Assembly: GCA_963742725.1 (NCBI GenBank)
Contig: CAVUMX010000001.1
Span: 1,054,001 to 1,118,000 of the forward strand
Length of the DNA stretch: 64,000 bases
Source of the DNA: CAVVAL01 sp963742725
GTDB lineage: Bacteria > Actinomycetota > Actinomycetes > Mycobacteriales > Cryptosporangiaceae
Reading direction: 5' to 3'
Shown here: one piece after another, positions 25,051-32,672 of the stretch
Layout: the number at the start of each line of letters is the position of its first letter
Numbering within the stretch: the first letter of the stretch is position 1
Program-made: the position numbers and the translations under genes
The notes under the pieces: generated by a model
Databases searched by the model: none
What the model was told of the DNA's origin: nothing
What the model saw: the letters and a program-made list of their open reading frames with translations, nothing else

Positions 25051-26126
25051 GCCCCCATTCTCCACCTGACAGGCACGCCGTGCCCGGGGGCTGTGGCCAG
25101 CGTCTCCGTCTCACCGCCCGGCCACGTCGTGAGTCGCAGGAAGAACTGGTACGAGCCGTCGGAGCCGATCACCGGCTCGAACGAGAGATGGGCGACGGGC
25201 GCGTCCGCCGTGGCGTACTGGCCGGCCCGCTCCAGCACCTCGCCGACCCGCCGCCACCGCGCCGGCTCCACGTACTGGCGCACGACCGAGTGCCACACCA
25301 GCGTCGCCGTCCCCGGCACCGGTTCGGCCAGCCGTTCGGCGAGCCAGTCGTCCGCCGAGGCGGCATCCACGGGCGCCGGTGTCAGCGCGGCCACGGCGAT
25401 CGCGGCCCGGAGGCGCGCCAACCGGGCCGGATCCGCCCACACCAGCGACTCCAGCCGGGCGGCGCCGTTGTCGGTGGACGCGTCGACCGGCGCCGGGTCA
25501 CAGCCGCGCCGCTCCACCACGCGCAATGCCGTACCGAGTTCGACGCGCGGCAGCCCGATCCACGGCTCGTCCAGCACCAGCGGGCTCACCGGATCGCCGA
25601 GCAGCCGCCCGTCCACCCGGTACGCGAACCGGTCCATCCGCAGGTTCAGGCCCGCGCTGGCGCCGATCTCCAGCAGGCGGATCGGAAGTCCGGTCGTGGC
25701 CGCGACGACGAGCGCACCGCCGAACAGCGCGGCCGACCGTCCGGTCTCGTTCGTCTGGATCGGGGCGGCGATCATCGGGCGCAGCTCGTCCGCGTGCTCG
25801 ACGAGGACCGTCCGGAAGACCGGCCACGCCTCCTCCGGCGGCTCGGAACCGCCCACCGTGGGGTAGAACGCGGCCAGCCGCGGCAGCCGGCCCTCCAGCA
25901 CCAGCCGATGCACCGCCGCGAGAATCCGCAGGCCGGGCACGGTGGCGATGGGCTCGTCGGCGTACGGGGCGAGCAGGGACGCCGTGACACCGCCCTGCTC
26001 CGCGTCCGCGGCCATCTCCGTGAGCAACGCGGCGTACAGCGGTGAACTCGGGCGGCACCGGTCGACCTGGCGCCGCAGTTCGTCCACCAAGCCGCCGGGC
26101 AGCTGTGGAACGTCTCCGACGGTCAT
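25047..26126 (-). CDS. DUF2332 family protein
   Basis: The 359-residue protein matches DUF2332: PIQTNETGRSAAL followed by the Rossmann-like LLEIGASAGLNLRMDRFAY, which resembles an S-adenosylmethionine-binding loop, and a C-terminal LVWHSVVRQY strand. The pattern suggests a class I methyltransferase-like fold of unknown substrate. The ATG at 26126 overlaps the upstream stop by ATGA, and the downstream DCC gene is joined in the same way. All three proteins should therefore be made together. Confidence 0.85.
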   Translation of the reverse strand: MTVGDVPQLPGGLVDELRRQVDRCRPSSPLYAALLTEMAADAEQGGVTASLLAPYADEPIATVPGLRILAAVHRLVLEGRLPRLAAFYPTVGGSEPPEEAWPVFRTVLVEHADELRPMIAAPIQTNETGRSAALFGGALVVAATTGLPIRLLEIGASAGLNLRMDRFAYRVDGRLLGDPVSPLVLDEPWIGLPRVELGTALRVVERRGCDPAPVDASTDNGAARLESLVWADPARLARLRAAIAVAALTPAPVDAASADDWLAERLAEPVPGTATLVWHSVVRQYVEPARWRRVGEVLERAGQYATADAPVAHLSFEPVIGSDGSYQFFLRLTTWPGGETETLATAPGHGVPVRWRMGA

Positions 26127-26713
26127 CGGTCTAGCCTGGCCGCTGCACGGCCGGGGTCGGCGAGATCGATGCCCTGGTCCGCCCACAGCGCGGCGAGCGA
26201 GTCCGGCCCGTGGACGCGCTTGTGCGCCAGCTCAGCATCCGCGACCGGGATCAGCGGCAGGAACCGCACCGGCTCGTCCGCGCCGATGTCGAGGTCCGGG
26301 ATCGGCTCCGGCTCGCCCACGAGCACCGCGCTGAACCTCGCGCCGTCCCACAGCGGCGCCCCGAGCGAGAACGACGCCCCCGGCCGCACCACCACCCCCT
26401 CGACCGCCGGCATCGCGGCCAGGGTGGCAAGGCTCCTCAGCACCGAATCATGCGGACCGCGCACAGCCAGCACCAGTTCGGCGCGCGGACCGCTCCCGTC
26501 CACGACCACCGCCTCCGGATCGCCCATCGGACGGCGCGCCATGCCGAGCGTCACGTACCGGTACAGCTGCTCCGGATCCGGCCCGAACCGCAGAACGTCC
26601 AGGCGCTCGACGCCCACGAACGAGACGCTGGCCCGGCCGCCGTCCTCCCCGAGGGACGCGCAGACGTGCGCTTCCACGGTCACCAGCACATCATCCCCAG
26701 GCGCCAAGCTCAT
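26123..26713 (-). CDS. suppressor of fused (SUFU) domain protein
   Basis: The 196-residue protein resembles bacterial SUFU-domain proteins (PF05076), which occur as single cytoplasmic domains and are often found as immunity proteins of polymorphic toxins. Seen here are the YVTLGMARRPMGDP and ELVLAVRG segments and the C-terminal FLPLIPVADAEL. No toxin gene is nearby, so the role is open. The ATG at 26713 has TACGGT exactly 6 nt upstream, so the operon mRNA is probably leaderless. Confidence 0.75.
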   Translation of the reverse strand: MSLAPGDDVLVTVEAHVCASLGEDGGRASVSFVGVERLDVLRFGPDPEQLYRYVTLGMARRPMGDPEAVVVDGSGPRAELVLAVRGPHDSVLRSLATLAAMPAVEGVVVRPGASFSLGAPLWDGARFSAVLVGEPEPIPDLDIGADEPVRFLPLIPVADAELAHKRVHGPDSLAALWADQGIDLADPGRAAARLDR

Positions 26714-26719
26714 ACCCCG

Positions 26720-26725
26720 ACCGTA
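26720..26725 (-). promoter_or_regulatory. leaderless-type -10 hexamer TACGGT
   Basis: On the minus strand TACGGT ends 6 nt before the SUFU ATG at 26713. It is the only promoter-like sequence seen for the SUFU-DUF2332-DCC unit. The 26726-26814 stretch holds nothing else I recognise. Confidence 0.5.
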
Positions 26726-26814
26726 TCGGCCCGGCACGCCCGTGGCGCGCTGCGATGGGCCGTCGGCGCGCGGGCGGCGCGCCCCTCGCGTGCCGGCTCG
26801 GGTGGAGCGGGCGG

Positions 26815-27313
26815 CTACGGCGCTGGCTCGGCGGCACGGGATTCGAGGTAGCGCTGCTCGGGAGCGCTGAGGGTGCGGCGGGCGGCGAGCCGGTAGTGGA
26901 CGCGTGCCGCGTCGTGGTCACCGGCGAGGTCGAGCAGGTGCGCGCGGATGGCGGCCACACGGTGGTGCTCGGCGAGCGCGGGGTCGGATTCCGCGTCGGC
27001 GAGCTGCCGCAGGCCGGCCCGCGGCCCCTGAACCATCGCGAGGGCGACGACCCGGTTCAGCGTGACCATCGGTCCGGGCGCGAGGCTGTCCAGGAGGTCG
27101 TAGAGGGCGAGGATCTGCCGCCAGTCCGCGTCACCGGCGGTGGCGGCCTCGCTGTGCACCGCGGCGACGGCGGCCTGGAGCTGGTACGGGCCGATCGGTG
27201 CGCTGGCGAGCGCACGGGTGATCAGGGTGGTGCCCTCGGCGATCGCGCCCGCGTCCCATAGTCCGCGGTCCTGCTCGGCGAGCGGGACGAGGGCGCCGTC
27301 GGCGCGGCTGGCG
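26815..27313 (-). pseudogene. truncated ECF sigma factor gene (ECF42/DUF6596 type), C-terminal part only
   Basis: About 166 codons remain, reading from ADGALVPLAEQDRGLWD through QLQAAVAAVHSEAA and YDLLDSLAPGPMVTLNRVVAL to the stop at 26815. This is the C-terminal extension domain of large ECF42-type sigma factors. The sigma-2 and sigma-4 regions, some 240 residues, are missing. The frame ends at about 27313, where it meets the start-less SnoaL-like fragment on the other strand. A GTG at 27159 could start a 114-residue product, but a functional sigma factor cannot be made. Confidence 0.75.
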
Positions 27314-27625
27314 CCGCCGCTGCGGCACGTCGCGCCCGAGGTCCAGGACGCGAGCGGCGTCCGCGCCTGGTTCGAGACCTTCAGCGGACCGGTCGACTAC
27401 GAGGTTCGCGACCTGACCGTCACGGCGTCCGACGACATCGCGTTCTGCCACAGCCTGAACCGCATGTCCGCGGTGCCACACGGCGGCGAGCGGTTCGACC
27501 TGTGGTACCGCGGAACCGTCGGCCTACAGCGGCTCGACGGCGCGTGGCGGATCACGCACGAGCACACCTCCACCCCCTTCTACATGGACGGGTCGTTCGG
27601 CGCGGCCCTCGACCTGGCCCCCTGA
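27304..27625 (+). pseudogene. truncated SnoaL-like (NTF2-fold) gene lacking its N-terminus
   Basis: From about 27304 the frame reads LAPPLRHVAPEVQDASGVRAW and runs through VDYEVRDLTVTASDDIAFCH and ITHEHTSTPFYMDGSF to the stop. This matches the SnoaL-like/YybH proteins that often accompany ECF sigma factors. About 35-40 N-terminal residues are missing, and the sequence upstream belongs to the sigma fragment on the opposite strand. Translation from an in-frame start inside that fragment would make a chimera of 161 residues. Confidence 0.7.
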
Positions 27626-27632
27626 CACGGGA

Positions 27633-27661
27633 TTGACAGAGATTCGAACACATGTTCGAAT
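27633..27661 (+). promoter_or_regulatory. near-consensus promoter of the radical SAM gene
   Basis: TTGACA (27633-27638) is a perfect -35. After a 17-nt spacer comes TCGAAT (27656-27661) as -10. The ATG at 27670 lies 8 nt further on, so the transcript is probably leaderless. A LexA-type palindrome fills the spacer and overlaps the -10. Confidence 0.65.
27644..27659. promoter_or_regulatory. LexA (SOS) box TCGAACACATGTTCGA
   Basis: The site matches the Gram-positive SOS box (GAAC-N4-GTTC with flanking TC and GA) without mismatch. It is the centre of a longer palindrome, 27635-27668, with 16-bp arms (GACAGAGATTCGAACA and its complement) around CA. It lies between -35 and -10, where LexA would block RNA polymerase. 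Confidence 0.85.
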
Positions 27662-27669
27662 CTCTGTCT

Positions 27670-29691
27670 ATGCGGTGGGAGAACTTGAAGCTCGGATCGG
27701 CGCCCGACCAGCGCGACGCGTTGCCGCTCGCGTTGCCGGGCGCCGTCGCCCGCACGTTCGACACCCCGGAGTTCCGTGGCATCACCTGCTACGAGATCCG
27801 CGCGAAGTCGATCCTCAACCGGGTGCCCGGCGAGTCGCGGCTCCCGTTCCAGTGGACGCTCAACCCCTACCGGGGGTGCACCCACGCCTGCACCTACTGC
27901 CTGGCGGGCGACACCAGAATCCTGATGGCGGACGGGCGTACGAAAGAACTCGCCCACCTCCGCGCCGGCGACGAGATCTACGGCACCGAACGCCACGGTC
28001 CCGGCCGGCGGTTCGTCCGGACGACCGTGCTCGCGCACTGGCCCACGCGGAAGCCGGCGCACCGCGTGGCGCTCGACGACGGAACACGCCTCGTCGCCAG
28101 CGGGGACCACCGCTTCCTCACCGGCCGGGGCTGGCGCCACGTCACGGACCTCGGCCCGGGCGACACGCTCGTCGGCACCGGACGGTTCGCGGACGGGCCC
28201 AAGCACGACGACGGGTACCGGCGCGGCTACCTGTGCGGGCTGGTGCGCGGCGATGCCCGGCACGGCATCCAGGCGGCGCAGGTGGATGTCGAGGCCCTGG
28301 AGCGCGGCAAGGAGTACCTCGCGGACTTCGGCGTGCCGACGACCTGGTTCCGGTACCGCGATCACGTCGACGGCGACCGTCCGATGGCCGCCATCCGGGC
28401 GGCGGAGATCGAGACGGTGGCCCGGCTGGTGGCGTGGCCGGAACACCCCGCCGACAGCTGGACGCGCGGCTTCCTCGCCGGCATGTTCGACACCAGCGGC
28501 ACCTGCCCGCCGGCCGCCTCCGCTGCCGCCCGTCCGCGGGGCGCGGCCGATGCCGGTGCGGGCGGCGGCCGCGGTTCGGCTGCGTTGGTGATCGGGCCCG
28601 TTGGGGGCGCCGCGCTCGCGGCGGTCGTCGCCGGGCTCGACCGGCTCGGGTTCCACCACGAGGTGACGGCAGCCGGCGCAGTCCGGGTCCTCGGCGACCT
28701 GGGCGACCGCCTGCGTTTCGTCCACGGCGTCGATCCGGCGGTCACGCACAAGCGCACCGTCGACGGCGAGGCGATCACCAGCGACCTGCCGCTGCGGGTC
28801 ACGTCGGTCGATTCGCTCGGGATCACGGTGCCGCTGTTCGACATCACGACGGGTACGGGCGACTTCATCGCGGAAGGCGTCGTCAGCCACAACTGCTTCG
28901 CCCGCAAGACCCACACCTACCTGGACCTGGACTCGGGGCACGATTTCGACTCCCGGATCGTCGTCAAGGTCAACGCTCCGGAGCTGCTCCGCAAGGAGTT
29001 GTCGGCGGCGTCGTGGCACGGGCACGCCGTCGCCCTCGGCACCAATGTGGACCCCTATCAACGGGCCGAGGGCCGGTACAGGCTGATGCGCGGGATCCTT
29101 CGCACGTTCGGCGAGTTCGCGAACCCGTACTCGATCCTCACGAAGGGGACGCTCGTCCTCCGCGACCTCGATCTGCTGTCCGCCGCCGCGGAACGGATGG
29201 ACGTCCACGTCAGCGTGTCGATCGGGTTCGTCGATCCGACGCTGTGGCGGCAGGTCGAGCCGGGTGCGCCCAGTCCGCAGGCGAGGTTGCGGGTCCGGCG
29301 GACGCTGACGGACGCGGGTGTCCAGGGCGGTGTCCTGATGGCGCCGATCCTGCCGTTCCTGACGGACGGCGACGAGCAGCTGGAGGCGACGGTGGCGGCC
29401 ATCGCGGGGACGGGCGCCGACTCGGTGACGCCGATCGTGCTTCACCTTCGTCCGGGGGCGCGGGAGTGGTTCCTGGGGTGGCTCGGCGGCGCCCGTCCGG
29501 ATCTGGTGCCGGCGTACGAGCGGCTGTACGGGCGGGGCGCCTACGCGCCGCGGGACTACACGCGGGCGATCACCGCGCGCGTGGCGGAGCTGGCGCGCGC
29601 GTACGGCATCGGCCGCGACCGCCCCGCACCCCACCGCCAGCCCCCACCATCCCCGCCAAAACCTGAGGAGGTCCAGCTCTCCCTCCTATAA
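27670..29691 (+). CDS. Rv2578c-family radical SAM protein interrupted by an intein
   Basis: The precursor is 673 residues. The spliced host protein would be 341 residues, near the 340 of Rv2578c. The radical SAM motif CX3CX2C reads CTHACTY and then the intein, followed by CFARK: Cys70 and Cys74 lie before the intein and the third ligand is the +1 cysteine after it. Host segments such as GITCYEIRAKSILNRVPG, FQWTLNPYRGC and NVDPYQ match the SplB-like family. The enzyme's reaction is unknown. I choose the ATG at 27670 over the one at 27652, because the latter lies inside the LexA box and the promoter places the transcript start at 27670. Confidence 0.9.
   Translation: MRWENLKLGSAPDQRDALPLALPGAVARTFDTPEFRGITCYEIRAKSILNRVPGESRLPFQWTLNPYRGCTHACTYCLAGDTRILMADGRTKELAHLRAGDEIYGTERHGPGRRFVRTTVLAHWPTRKPAHRVALDDGTRLVASGDHRFLTGRGWRHVTDLGPGDTLVGTGRFADGPKHDDGYRRGYLCGLVRGDARHGIQAAQVDVEALERGKEYLADFGVPTTWFRYRDHVDGDRPMAAIRAAEIETVARLVAWPEHPADSWTRGFLAGMFDTSGTCPPAASAAARPRGAADAGAGGGRGSAALVIGPVGGAALAAVVAGLDRLGFHHEVTAAGAVRVLGDLGDRLRFVHGVDPAVTHKRTVDGEAITSDLPLRVTSVDSLGITVPLFDITTGTGDFIAEGVVSHNCFARKTHTYLDLDSGHDFDSRIVVKVNAPELLRKELSAASWHGHAVALGTNVDPYQRAEGRYRLMRGILRTFGEFANPYSILTKGTLVLRDLDLLSAAAERMDVHVSVSIGFVDPTLWRQVEPGAPSPQARLRVRRTLTDAGVQGGVLMAPILPFLTDGDEQLEATVAAIAGTGADSVTPIVLHLRPGAREWFLGWLGGARPDLVPAYERLYGRGAYAPRDYTRAITARVAELARAYGIGRDRPAPHRQPPPSPPKPEEVQLSLL
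27898..28893 (+). other. intein within the radical SAM gene (332 residues)
   Basis: The intein begins with Cys (CLAGDTRIL, block A) and has a block B histidine (SGDHRFLT), block F (VPLFDITTGTGDFIAEG) and block G (VVSHN, then extein Cys). Two LAGLIDADG-like segments, YLCGLVRGDA and FLAGMFDTSG, lie between and look degenerate, so the homing endonuclease may be decaying. Splicing residues (Cys1, penultimate His, terminal Asn, +1 Cys) are intact. An Ala/Gly-rich low-complexity stretch sits near residues 283-303 of the precursor. Confidence 0.92.
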
Positions 29692-29842
29692 CCGGAGCCC
29701 GACCCAGCAGGCCGCCGCCCCTGGGTGGCAACGAGGAGCCCGTCCACCCGAAGGGTGCGGCGCCCGCACAGCGCGGCGACGTGGCACGGCGCCATGGGCC
29801 CCGCTGTTGCCTCTGACCTGAAGCCTGCCGTCCACAGAGGGC

Positions 29843-29872
29843 TTCTATCGACAATGAGGGGTGATGTTAGAA
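29843..29872. promoter_or_regulatory. candidate operator, TTCTAT-N18-TTAGAA
   Basis: An imperfect inverted repeat lies 12 nt before the GTG of the SufR-like regulator. A similar repeat, TTCTAA-N17-TTAGAT, lies at the end of the regulator gene before the DUF3291 gene. The rest of the 29692-29883 intergenic region shows no gene. Confidence 0.4.
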
Positions 29873-29883
29873 AGAATGGGCTG

Positions 29884-30672
29884 GTGGGTTCTTCACGGCC
29901 GGACGACGGACTGAATGCCGTCGGCGCGTTGCACGAGCCGGTCCGTCGTGCCCTCTACTACTACGTCGCGAGCCGGCGTGGCGAGGTGAGCCGTAACGAG
30001 GCCGCGGAGGCGGTGGGGATCCAGCGGTCTCTTGCCGCGTTCCATCTGGACAAGCTGGTGGACGCGGGTCTGCTGGTGGCGTCGTTCCGGCGCCTGACGA
30101 AGCGGTCCGGGCCTGGTGCGGGGCGGCCGGCGAAGGTGTACCGACGGTCGGAGGCCGATCATCAGGTGAGTTTGCCGCCGCGGTCGTACGAGACGGCGGC
30201 GGAACTGCTGGCCGAGGTCGTGGAGGACGCGGGCGCGGACGCGGCGTTGCACGCGGCGGCTCGCCGTTCCGGGCGCGCCCGCGGCGCGAGCCTCAGGCGC
30301 AACGCGATCGCGGCGACCACCGGCGAGCCTGTCACCGCGCGGCAAGGCGAACCACCGGGCGCCGGTGAGCGCGGGCGGCCGGGCGCCGCTGAAGGGGAAG
30401 GCGAAGGGACAGTCGATCTCGTGACGCTCCTGGCCCGGCATGGGTTCGAGCCGTACCGGGACGGCGATGTGGTGCGCCTGCACAACTGCCCGTTCCACCA
30501 GCTCGCCCGGCAGTTCCCTCCACTGATCTGCGGGATGAACCTGGCGATGCTGGAGGGGCTGGTGGAGGGCGCTGGCCTGGACGGCGTGACCGTCCACATG
30601 GACCCGGCGCCGGGCCGGTGCTGCGTCGCGTTGAGCGAAACGACGCTCCGTTCTAAAACTAGCGGATATTGA
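29884..30672 (+). CDS. SufR-like winged helix regulator with conserved cysteines
   Basis: The 262-residue protein has an ArsR-type DNA-binding domain near the N-terminus (DAVGALHEPVRR-like start; SRNEAAEAVGIQRSLAAFHLDKLVDAGLL). The C-terminal part has cysteines at about 202, 216, 246 and 247 in LHNCPFHQLA, PLICGMNLAM and GRCCVAL. This matches the SufR-type family, whose members can bind an iron-sulfur cluster. The middle holds a Gly/Ala-rich low-complexity insert. The GTG at 29884 is preferred to an ATG at 29854 that lies within the candidate operator. It may control itself and the following DUF3291 gene. Confidence 0.75.
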   Translation: MGSSRPDDGLNAVGALHEPVRRALYYYVASRRGEVSRNEAAEAVGIQRSLAAFHLDKLVDAGLLVASFRRLTKRSGPGAGRPAKVYRRSEADHQVSLPPRSYETAAELLAEVVEDAGADAALHAAARRSGRARGASLRRNAIAATTGEPVTARQGEPPGAGERGRPGAAEGEGEGTVDLVTLLARHGFEPYRDGDVVRLHNCPFHQLARQFPPLICGMNLAMLEGLVEGAGLDGVTVHMDPAPGRCCVALSETTLRSKTSGY

Positions 30673-30679
30673 CTTAGAT
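30651..30679. promoter_or_regulatory. candidate operator, TTCTAA-N17-TTAGAT
   Basis: This second inverted repeat of the same pattern as 29843 overlaps the regulator stop codon. A TTGACT (30669-30674) inside it could be the -35 for the DUF3291 gene at 30723. Confidence 0.4.
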
Positions 30680-30722
30680 TGCGCCGCGTGCTCTGCTGAT
30701 CACAGCGAGGGAGGGAGGCGGC

Positions 30723-31304
30723 ATGCGCACCGCGGGTCCGCGTTTTCACCTCGCGCAGCTCAACGTCATGCGCATGCTCGCGCCCCTGGACGACGCCACG
30801 ATGGCCGACTTCGTCGCGGCACTCGATCCGACCAACGCGCTGGCCGAGCGCACGCCAGGTTTCGTGTGGCGCCTGAAGTCGGATGAGGGCGACGCCACGG
30901 CCATCCGGGTGTTCGACGACGACGCGATCCTCGTCAACTTCTCGGTGTGGCGGTCCTGGCAGGAGCTGTGGGATTTCGTCTACGCCAGCCGGCACCTCGA
31001 CGTCATGCGGCGCCGGCGCCAGTGGGCGGAGCGGATCGGTCCGGCAAGCCTGGTCCTGTGGTGGATTCCCGCCGGCACCGTGCCCACGCTCGACGAAGGC
31101 GTGAGCCGCTTGACACATCTCCGTGAGCACGGTCCGACGCCCACGGCTTTCACGTTCCGTGAATCGTTCCCGCAGCCGGAACCTCCCCCTACGGGGAGCG
31201 ACGGACACAGCCCCGCTCGCTACCGGGACGACGAGGCTCGACGGGAACCGGCGGCTGGGTGCGGGAGTGGCCCCTCGCTTCCGTCCCAGCCGTTCGTGCG
31301 GTAG
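30723..31304 (+). CDS. DUF3291 family protein
   Basis: The 193-residue protein matches DUF3291: HLAQLNVMRMLAPLDD near the start, TPGFVWRLKSD, VNFSVWRSWQELWDFVY, and LVLWWIPAGTVPTLDEG. This is an alpha+beta barrel-like fold similar to small monooxygenases of the ABM type. A disordered Pro/Ser-rich tail of about 45 residues follows. The ATG at 30723 is preceded by GGGAGGGAGG. The stop lies in the left arm of a long terminator hairpin. It follows the SufR-like gene and may be its target. Confidence 0.85.
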   Translation: MRTAGPRFHLAQLNVMRMLAPLDDATMADFVAALDPTNALAERTPGFVWRLKSDEGDATAIRVFDDDAILVNFSVWRSWQELWDFVYASRHLDVMRRRRQWAERIGPASLVLWWIPAGTVPTLDEGVSRLTHLREHGPTPTAFTFRESFPQPEPPPTGSDGHSPARYRDDEARREPAAGCGSGPSLPSQPFVR

Positions 31305-31355
31305 AGCGCAGCCCACCCCGCCGGGCGGCGCTCTACCGCGCAGAACTCACGAACG
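31291..31355. terminator. bidirectional terminator between convergent genes
   Basis: GCGGTAGAGCGC (31298-31309) and GCGCTCTACCGC (31328-31339) form a perfect 12-bp stem, with CGTTCGT and ACGAACG as outer arms. It contains the DUF3291 stop and ends just before the acyl-CoA dehydrogenase stop. Confidence 0.65.
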
Positions 31356-31362
31356 CGCAGAA

Positions 31363-32562
31363 CTAGATGCGGTAGTCGCGGAGCAGTCCTCGGCTGATGA
31401 TCGTCTTCTGGATCTCGGACGTGCCCTCGCCGATCAGCAGGAACGGCGCCTCGCGCATGAGCCGCTCTATCTCGTACTCCTTCGAGTACCCGTAGCCGCC
31501 GTGGATCCGGAACGACTCCTGGGTGACCTCGGCGCAGTACTCGGACGCGAGCAGCTTCGCCATGCCGGCCTCGACGTCGTTGCGCTCGCCGCGGTCCTTG
31601 AGCCGGGCGGCGTTCACCATCAGCCCGTGCGCGGCCTCGATCTTGGTGGCCATCTCGGCCAGCTTGAACGCGATGGCCTGGTGCTCGACGATCTTCTTGC
31701 CGAACGTCACGCGCTGCTGGGCGTACTGCACGGCCAGCTCGAACGCCCGGATCGAGATGCCGCAGGCGCGGGACGCCACGTTGACGCGGCCGACTTCGAT
31801 GCCGTCCATCATCTGGTAGAAGCCGTTGCCCTTACCGGCTTCGTCGCCGCCGAGCACCGCGGACGACGGGACCCGGTGGCCGTCGAGCACCATTTCGGTC
31901 GTCTCGACGCCCTTGTAGCCCATCTTGGCCAGCTTGCCGGGGATGGTCAGGCCGGGCGACGTCTCGCCGAAGCCCGGCTCCTTCTCCAGCAGGAACGTGG
32001 TCATGTTCTTGTAGACGGAGTCGGCGCCCTCGTCGGTCTTCACGAGGGTGGCCACCACGGAGGACTGGGCACCGTTCGTCAGCCACATCTTCTGGCCGGT
32101 CAGCACGTAGTCGTCGCCGTCGCGCACCGCGCGGGTCTTGATGGCGGACACATCGGAGCCGCACTCCGGCTCGCTCATCGAGAACGCGCCCCGGCAGTCG
32201 CCCGTCGCCATCCGGGGCAGGAAGTGCTGCTTCTGCTCCTCGGACCCGTGCTGCTTCAGCAGGTACGCGACGATGAAGTGCGTGTTGATGATGCCGGACA
32301 CGCTCATCCAGCCGCGCGCGATCTCCTCGACCACCAGCGCGTACGTCAGGAGCGATTCGCCGAGGCCGCCGTACTCCTCCGGGATCATGAGCCCGAACAG
32401 GCCCATCTCCTTCATGCCTTCGACGATGTCCGTCGGGTACTCATCCGCGTGTTCGAGCTGCTGCGCCCGCGGGATGATCTCCTTGTCGACGAACGTACGG
32501 ACCGTCGACAGGATCTCAGTCTGGATGTCGGTGAGGCCGTGCGTCTGCGCGAGCCGAGCCAT
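31363..32562 (-). CDS. acyl-CoA dehydrogenase, probable methylsuccinyl-CoA dehydrogenase
   Basis: The 399-residue flavoprotein has the usual family signatures: GAFSMSEPECGSDVSA for FAD/substrate binding and a C-terminal IHGGYGYSKEYEIERLMRE. The sequence type (MARLAQTHGLTDIQTEILS, VEEIARGWMSVSGIINTHF) is that found with MaoC and CoA-ester lyase in Streptomyces ethylmalonyl-CoA clusters, which suggests (2S)-methylsuccinyl-CoA as substrate. Other branched acyl-CoAs remain possible. The ATG at 32562 has GAGGGAG 5 nt upstream. It ends at the shared terminator at 31291-31355. Confidence 0.82.
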   Translation of the reverse strand: MARLAQTHGLTDIQTEILSTVRTFVDKEIIPRAQQLEHADEYPTDIVEGMKEMGLFGLMIPEEYGGLGESLLTYALVVEEIARGWMSVSGIINTHFIVAYLLKQHGSEEQKQHFLPRMATGDCRGAFSMSEPECGSDVSAIKTRAVRDGDDYVLTGQKMWLTNGAQSSVVATLVKTDEGADSVYKNMTTFLLEKEPGFGETSPGLTIPGKLAKMGYKGVETTEMVLDGHRVPSSAVLGGDEAGKGNGFYQMMDGIEVGRVNVASRACGISIRAFELAVQYAQQRVTFGKKIVEHQAIAFKLAEMATKIEAAHGLMVNAARLKDRGERNDVEAGMAKLLASEYCAEVTQESFRIHGGYGYSKEYEIERLMREAPFLLIGEGTSEIQKTIISRGLLRDYRI

Positions 32563-32672
32563 CGCCACTCCCTCTCAGCCGGCGGGCAGCCGAGCCACCC
32601 GAACAGTTACCGGTGAGTATCCCCGGAGTTGCGCCTGAACGGTCCCTCAGGAAGCTGTGAACCGGCTTACAC

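Noticed and set aside
26755..27261. rightward frame opposite the ECF fragment
   Set aside because: The leftward strand reads as the C-terminus of an ECF sigma factor. The rightward product has no recognisable feature.
27652..27669. upstream ATG for the radical SAM gene
   Set aside because: It lies within the LexA box and upstream of the predicted transcription start.
27580..29634. 684-codon leftward open frame opposite the radical SAM gene
   Set aside because: It mirrors a well-supported gene with clear motifs. Its own product has no domain and shadow-like composition.
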